Source of the DNA: Actinomycetota bacterium
GTDB taxonomy: Bacteria > Actinomycetota > Actinomycetes > Actinomycetales > Microbacteriaceae
Direction of reading: 5' to 3'
NCBI GenBank assembly: GCA_016870695.1
Contig: VGAV01000080.1
Span: 1-8,550, forward strand
Length of the DNA stretch: 8,550 bases
In this document: piece after piece, positions 6,081 through 8,550 of the stretch
Numbering within the stretch: position 1 is the first letter of the stretch
Layout: each line of letters opens with the position of its first letter
Program-made: the position numbers and the translations under genes
Notes under the pieces: generated by a model
The model's input: only the letters and a program-made list of their open reading frames with translations
The model's database searches: none
What the model was told of the DNA's origin: nothing

Positions 6081-8550
6081 ATGCGCGCTGCCGAGCTCGA
6101 GGTGCTCATCACCGCGAACGATCGCGACGTCGCCCGCGCCGAGAAGGCCATCAAGGCGACCGGCGACCGCGTCGAGAAGAACCCGCTCAAGCTGAAGGCC
6201 GACGAGGCCGACGCCCTGGCGGGGATGGATCGCGTCGAGCAGGCGGCGAAGCGCATCGTCTCCCAGGCCACCGTCGCCACCGTCGACGCCAACATCGACC
6301 GCGGCGAGAAGAACCTCACCAAGGTGCAGGAGCGACTCGACTACCTGCGCTCCGTCGAAACCGAGCTCGACGTCACCGCCGAGGTGCGCCGCGCCGAGGC
6401 GAACCTGTCCCGCGTCGAGCGGAACCTCGCCGGGCTGCGCGCCGCGCGCGCCACGATGGAAGTCGACGCCGACGTCACCGACGCCGTCGACGGCGTCGAG
6501 ACCGTCGAGAAGGCGGCAAAGCGGCTCGTCTCCCAGGGCACCGCGCTCCGCGTGAACGCGAACGTCGCCACCGCGCAGGCGTCGATCGACTCGCTCGTCA
6601 CCGACCTGGACTACCTGCGGTCCCTCGGCTCGTCGGGAGTGAAGGTCGACGCCGACGTCGCGAAGGCCGAGGCCAAGCTCGCCGGCGCCCGCGCCGCACT
6701 CCGCGACCTCGAGGGCGCACGCGCCGAAATGGTCGTCGACGTCAACGAAGGCGGCATCCGCCGGAAGCTCTCCGACGTCGCCGACTTCGCGGGGGAGAGC
6801 GGCGCGTCCGGCGGCAAGCAGGCCGGAGCCGCCCTGGTCGGCGGCATCGTCGGTGCGCTCGCGACGATCCCGATCGCCGGTGCTCTCGCCGGCATCGCGC
6901 ACACTGTCGCCGACACCGTGCAGGACGCGTTCCGCAGCGGACTCTCCGTCGAGGCGCGGCAGGACCGCCTGCAGGGACTCACCGGCATCGACGAGCGCAC
7001 CGCCGGGCGCCTGGCACGAGTCGCCGCAGAGTCCTACGCGAGCAACTTCGGCGAGTCCATCGAGGCGAACATGGACACGACCCGGCTCGCCCTGCAGTTC
7101 CGGCTCATCGACAGCGAGACGACGAACCGCGACGCACGCGCCGTCGTCGACGGTCTCGCCGGCGTCGCCGACGTTCTCGGCGAGGAAGTCCGACCCGCCG
7201 GCGAAGCGGTCGCCGTCATGCTCCGCACCGGCATCTCCAAGTCCGCGCGCGACGCGTTCGACGTCCTCGCCGCCGGCGCCCGCGAGGGCGTGAACCGCAG
7301 CGAGGATCTCCTCGACACCTTCATCGAGTACCCGGCCCTGTTCTCCCGACTCGGCCTCGACGCCGAGACCTCGATGGGTCTGCTGAACCAGGGACTCCGC
7401 GAGGGCGCCCGGAACAGCGACCTCGTCGCCGATGCGCTCAAGGAGTTCCAGATCCGGGCGACCGACGCGTCGACCGCGTCGGCGGAAGGCTTCAAGGCGC
7501 TCGGCCTGGACGCCGAGGAGATGACCGCCAAGATCTCCCGCGGCGGCCAGGACGCTCGAGACGGGCTCGACCTCGTCCTCACGCGGCTCCGCGAGACCGA
7601 AGACCCCGTGCTGCGCAACGCCGCCGCCGTGGCACTGTTCGGCACCCAGGCAGAAGACCTCGGAGACGCCCTGTTCGCGCTCGACCCGAAGACCGCCGTC
7701 GACGGGCTCAACGGCGTCCAGGGCGCAGCTCAGCGGATGTTCGACACGATCGCCAGCAACGACAAGTCCAAGATCGACCAGGCGTTCCGGAACGTCGAGG
7801 TCGCGGTCCAGGGCATCCAAGGCATCCTCGCCTCCGGCTTCTCGGAGCCTCTCGCGCAGGCCGCGGAGTACGTGACCAAGAACCGCGGCCCCGTCTTGGA
7901 GTTCTTCCTCGACATGGTCAACGGTGCTCTCGACTTCGGGGAAGCGATCGTCGAGGGGACCGCCGCAGGAACCGAGGCAGTCGGTGAATTCGTGTCGGGT
8001 CCGCTGGCCGACCTGGCCCAGGGGCTCGGCAAGTTCATTGGCATCTTCGACATCACGGCCGGACAGGATCTCGTCGACTTTGCCGACCAGATGCGCGACT
8101 TCGACGACACCACCAAGGCCACGGCCGACAGCATTCGCGACCTCGGGAACGGTGCCATCGAGGAGGCGCGCGCCAAGGTCGCCGAGTTCGGCGAGGGCGC
8201 GGTCGCGATGGGGTACCTGAACGACGCGTCCCTGCGCCTGGCCGACACCCTGTCGCTCGTCGGCACGAACGGCCAGGGTGCAGCGCTCTCGCTGGAGGGC
8301 GTCGACCTGGCGAACCTCGGCGCGTCCGAGTCGGGGCTGCTGCTCGAACAGCAGATCCTGAACGCGGCCGCCGCGCTCGAGGCGGAGCTGAGTGCCGCCG
8401 AACGGGCCGGCGAGGGGCAGTCCGAGCTGACCAACCGGTACAACTCGGCGCGCAGTGCCCTGATCGACCAGATCGTTCAGATGGGCATCGGTAAGGACGC
8501 GGCCGGCGCGCTCGTTGACCAGATCCTGCGCACGCCTAGTCAGGCGACGA
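6081..8550 (+). CDS. Tape measure protein (3' end missing)
   Basis: The frame stays open for 823 codons to the edge of the window. The tape measure spans the tail lumen and sets tail length. Residues 1-222 are Ala/Glu/Arg/Asp-rich helices alternating with short 'VDADV'-like strands and contain a tandem repeat (see the repeat entry). A hydrophobic Gly/Ala/Ile segment at about 247-274 could be a membrane-active helix. Residues about 288-540 match the conserved core of phage tail tape measures of the minor tail type: 'ARQDRLQGLTG', 'VMLRTGISKSARDAFDVL', 'ALKEFQIRATD' and the strong motif 'FGTQAEDLGDALFALDP' (520-536). The rest is helical with further hydrophobic stretches near 600-680. No lysozyme or peptidase motif is seen in the visible part. 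Position after the chaperone pair fits exactly. The missing 3' end prevents a tail length estimate. Confidence 0.93.
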   Translation, partial: MRAAELEVLITANDRDVARAEKAIKATGDRVEKNPLKLKADEADALAGMDRVEQAAKRIVSQATVATVDANIDRGEKNLTKVQERLDYLRSVETELDVTAEVRRAEANLSRVERNLAGLRAARATMEVDADVTDAVDGVETVEKAAKRLVSQGTALRVNANVATAQASIDSLVTDLDYLRSLGSSGVKVDADVAKAEAKLAGARAALRDLEGARAEMVVDVNEGGIRRKLSDVADFAGESGASGGKQAGAALVGGIVGALATIPIAGALAGIAHTVADTVQDAFRSGLSVEARQDRLQGLTGIDERTAGRLARVAAESYASNFGESIEANMDTTRLALQFRLIDSETTNRDARAVVDGLAGVADVLGEEVRPAGEAVAVMLRTGISKSARDAFDVLAAGAREGVNRSEDLLDTFIEYPALFSRLGLDAETSMGLLNQGLREGARNSDLVADALKEFQIRATDASTASAEGFKALGLDAEEMTAKISRGGQDARDGLDLVLTRLRETEDPVLRNAAAVALFGTQAEDLGDALFALDPKTAVDGLNGVQGAAQRMFDTIASNDKSKIDQAFRNVEVAVQGIQGILASGFSEPLAQAAEYVTKNRGPVLEFFLDMVNGALDFGEAIVEGTAAGTEAVGEFVSGPLADLAQGLGKFIGIFDITAGQDLVDFADQMRDFDDTTKATADSIRDLGNGAIEEARAKVAEFGEGAVAMGYLNDASLRLADTLSLVGTNGQGAALSLEGVDLANLGASESGLLLEQQILNAAAALEAELSAAERAGEGQSELTNRYNSARSALIDQIVQMGIGKDAAGALVDQILRTPSQAT
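6222..6746 (+). repeat. Tandem 90-residue repeat inside the tape measure
   Basis: Two copies follow one another at a spacing of 270 bases: residues 48-131 and 138-222. Anchors are 'VEQAAKRIVSQ' (52-62) with 'VEKAAKRLVSQ' (142-152), 'LDYLRS' (86-91) with 'LDYLRS' (176-181), and 'EVRRAEANL' (101-109) with 'DVAKAEAKL' (192-200), after a one-residue gap. A partial third copy may precede them, since 'DVARAEKAI' (16-24) matches the last anchor. The copies have diverged at most other positions, so the duplication is not recent. Confidence 0.85.

Noticed and set aside
6063..7820. A 585-codon open frame on the minus strand opposite the tape measure.
   Set aside because: It has the same cause as the one above: it mirrors the codon bias of the tape measure, and its apparent repeats are those of the tape measure read backwards.
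1..8550. tRNA genes, CRISPR arrays, insertion sequences, attachment sites or a defence or toxin gene.
   Set aside because: No cloverleaf, spaced direct repeats, transposase motifs or cargo-like gene were seen. The structural genes leave no gap longer than about 70 bases.

Overview
The window is high-GC DNA (G or C at most third codon positions, ATG and GTG starts, purine-rich Shine-Dalgarno sites). This suggests an actinobacterial host, possibly Microbacteriaceae, although the host cannot be fixed from this stretch alone. All genes lie on the + strand, tightly packed, with overlapping or adjacent stop and start codons. The gene order is that of the head-to-tail module of a long-tailed (siphovirus) phage or prophage with an HK97-fold capsid. 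No integrase, attachment site or lysis gene is present, so a free phage cannot be told from a prophage.

Head region (1-2858): the 3' end of a portal gene fused in frame to a MuF-like minor head domain, then a serine prohead protease, then a major capsid protein with its own N-terminal coiled-coil scaffolding (delta) domain. A perfect 17-bp hairpin follows the capsid gene. Connector region (2929-4565): four short genes, namely a head-tail adaptor, a probable stopper, an HK97 gp10-like tail-completion protein and a probable tail terminator, joined by overlapping ends. Tail region (4562-8550): a major tail tube protein carrying a C-terminal IPT/TIG Ig-like domain, the tail assembly chaperone pair G and G-T expressed through a -1 frameshift at C-CCA-AAA, and a tape measure protein that runs off the window.

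The genes work together as follows. The portal and MuF domain form the DNA entry vertex, the protease matures the capsid shell, the connectors seal the portal and join it to the tail, the chaperones coat the tape measure, and the tube protein polymerises along it. No promoter was recognised, so transcription probably enters from upstream. I found no undescribed defence or mobile system. The points most worth a second look are the portal-MuF fusion, the frameshift site, the 90-residue repeat in the tape measure, the Ig-like domain on the tube protein and the hairpin after the capsid gene.
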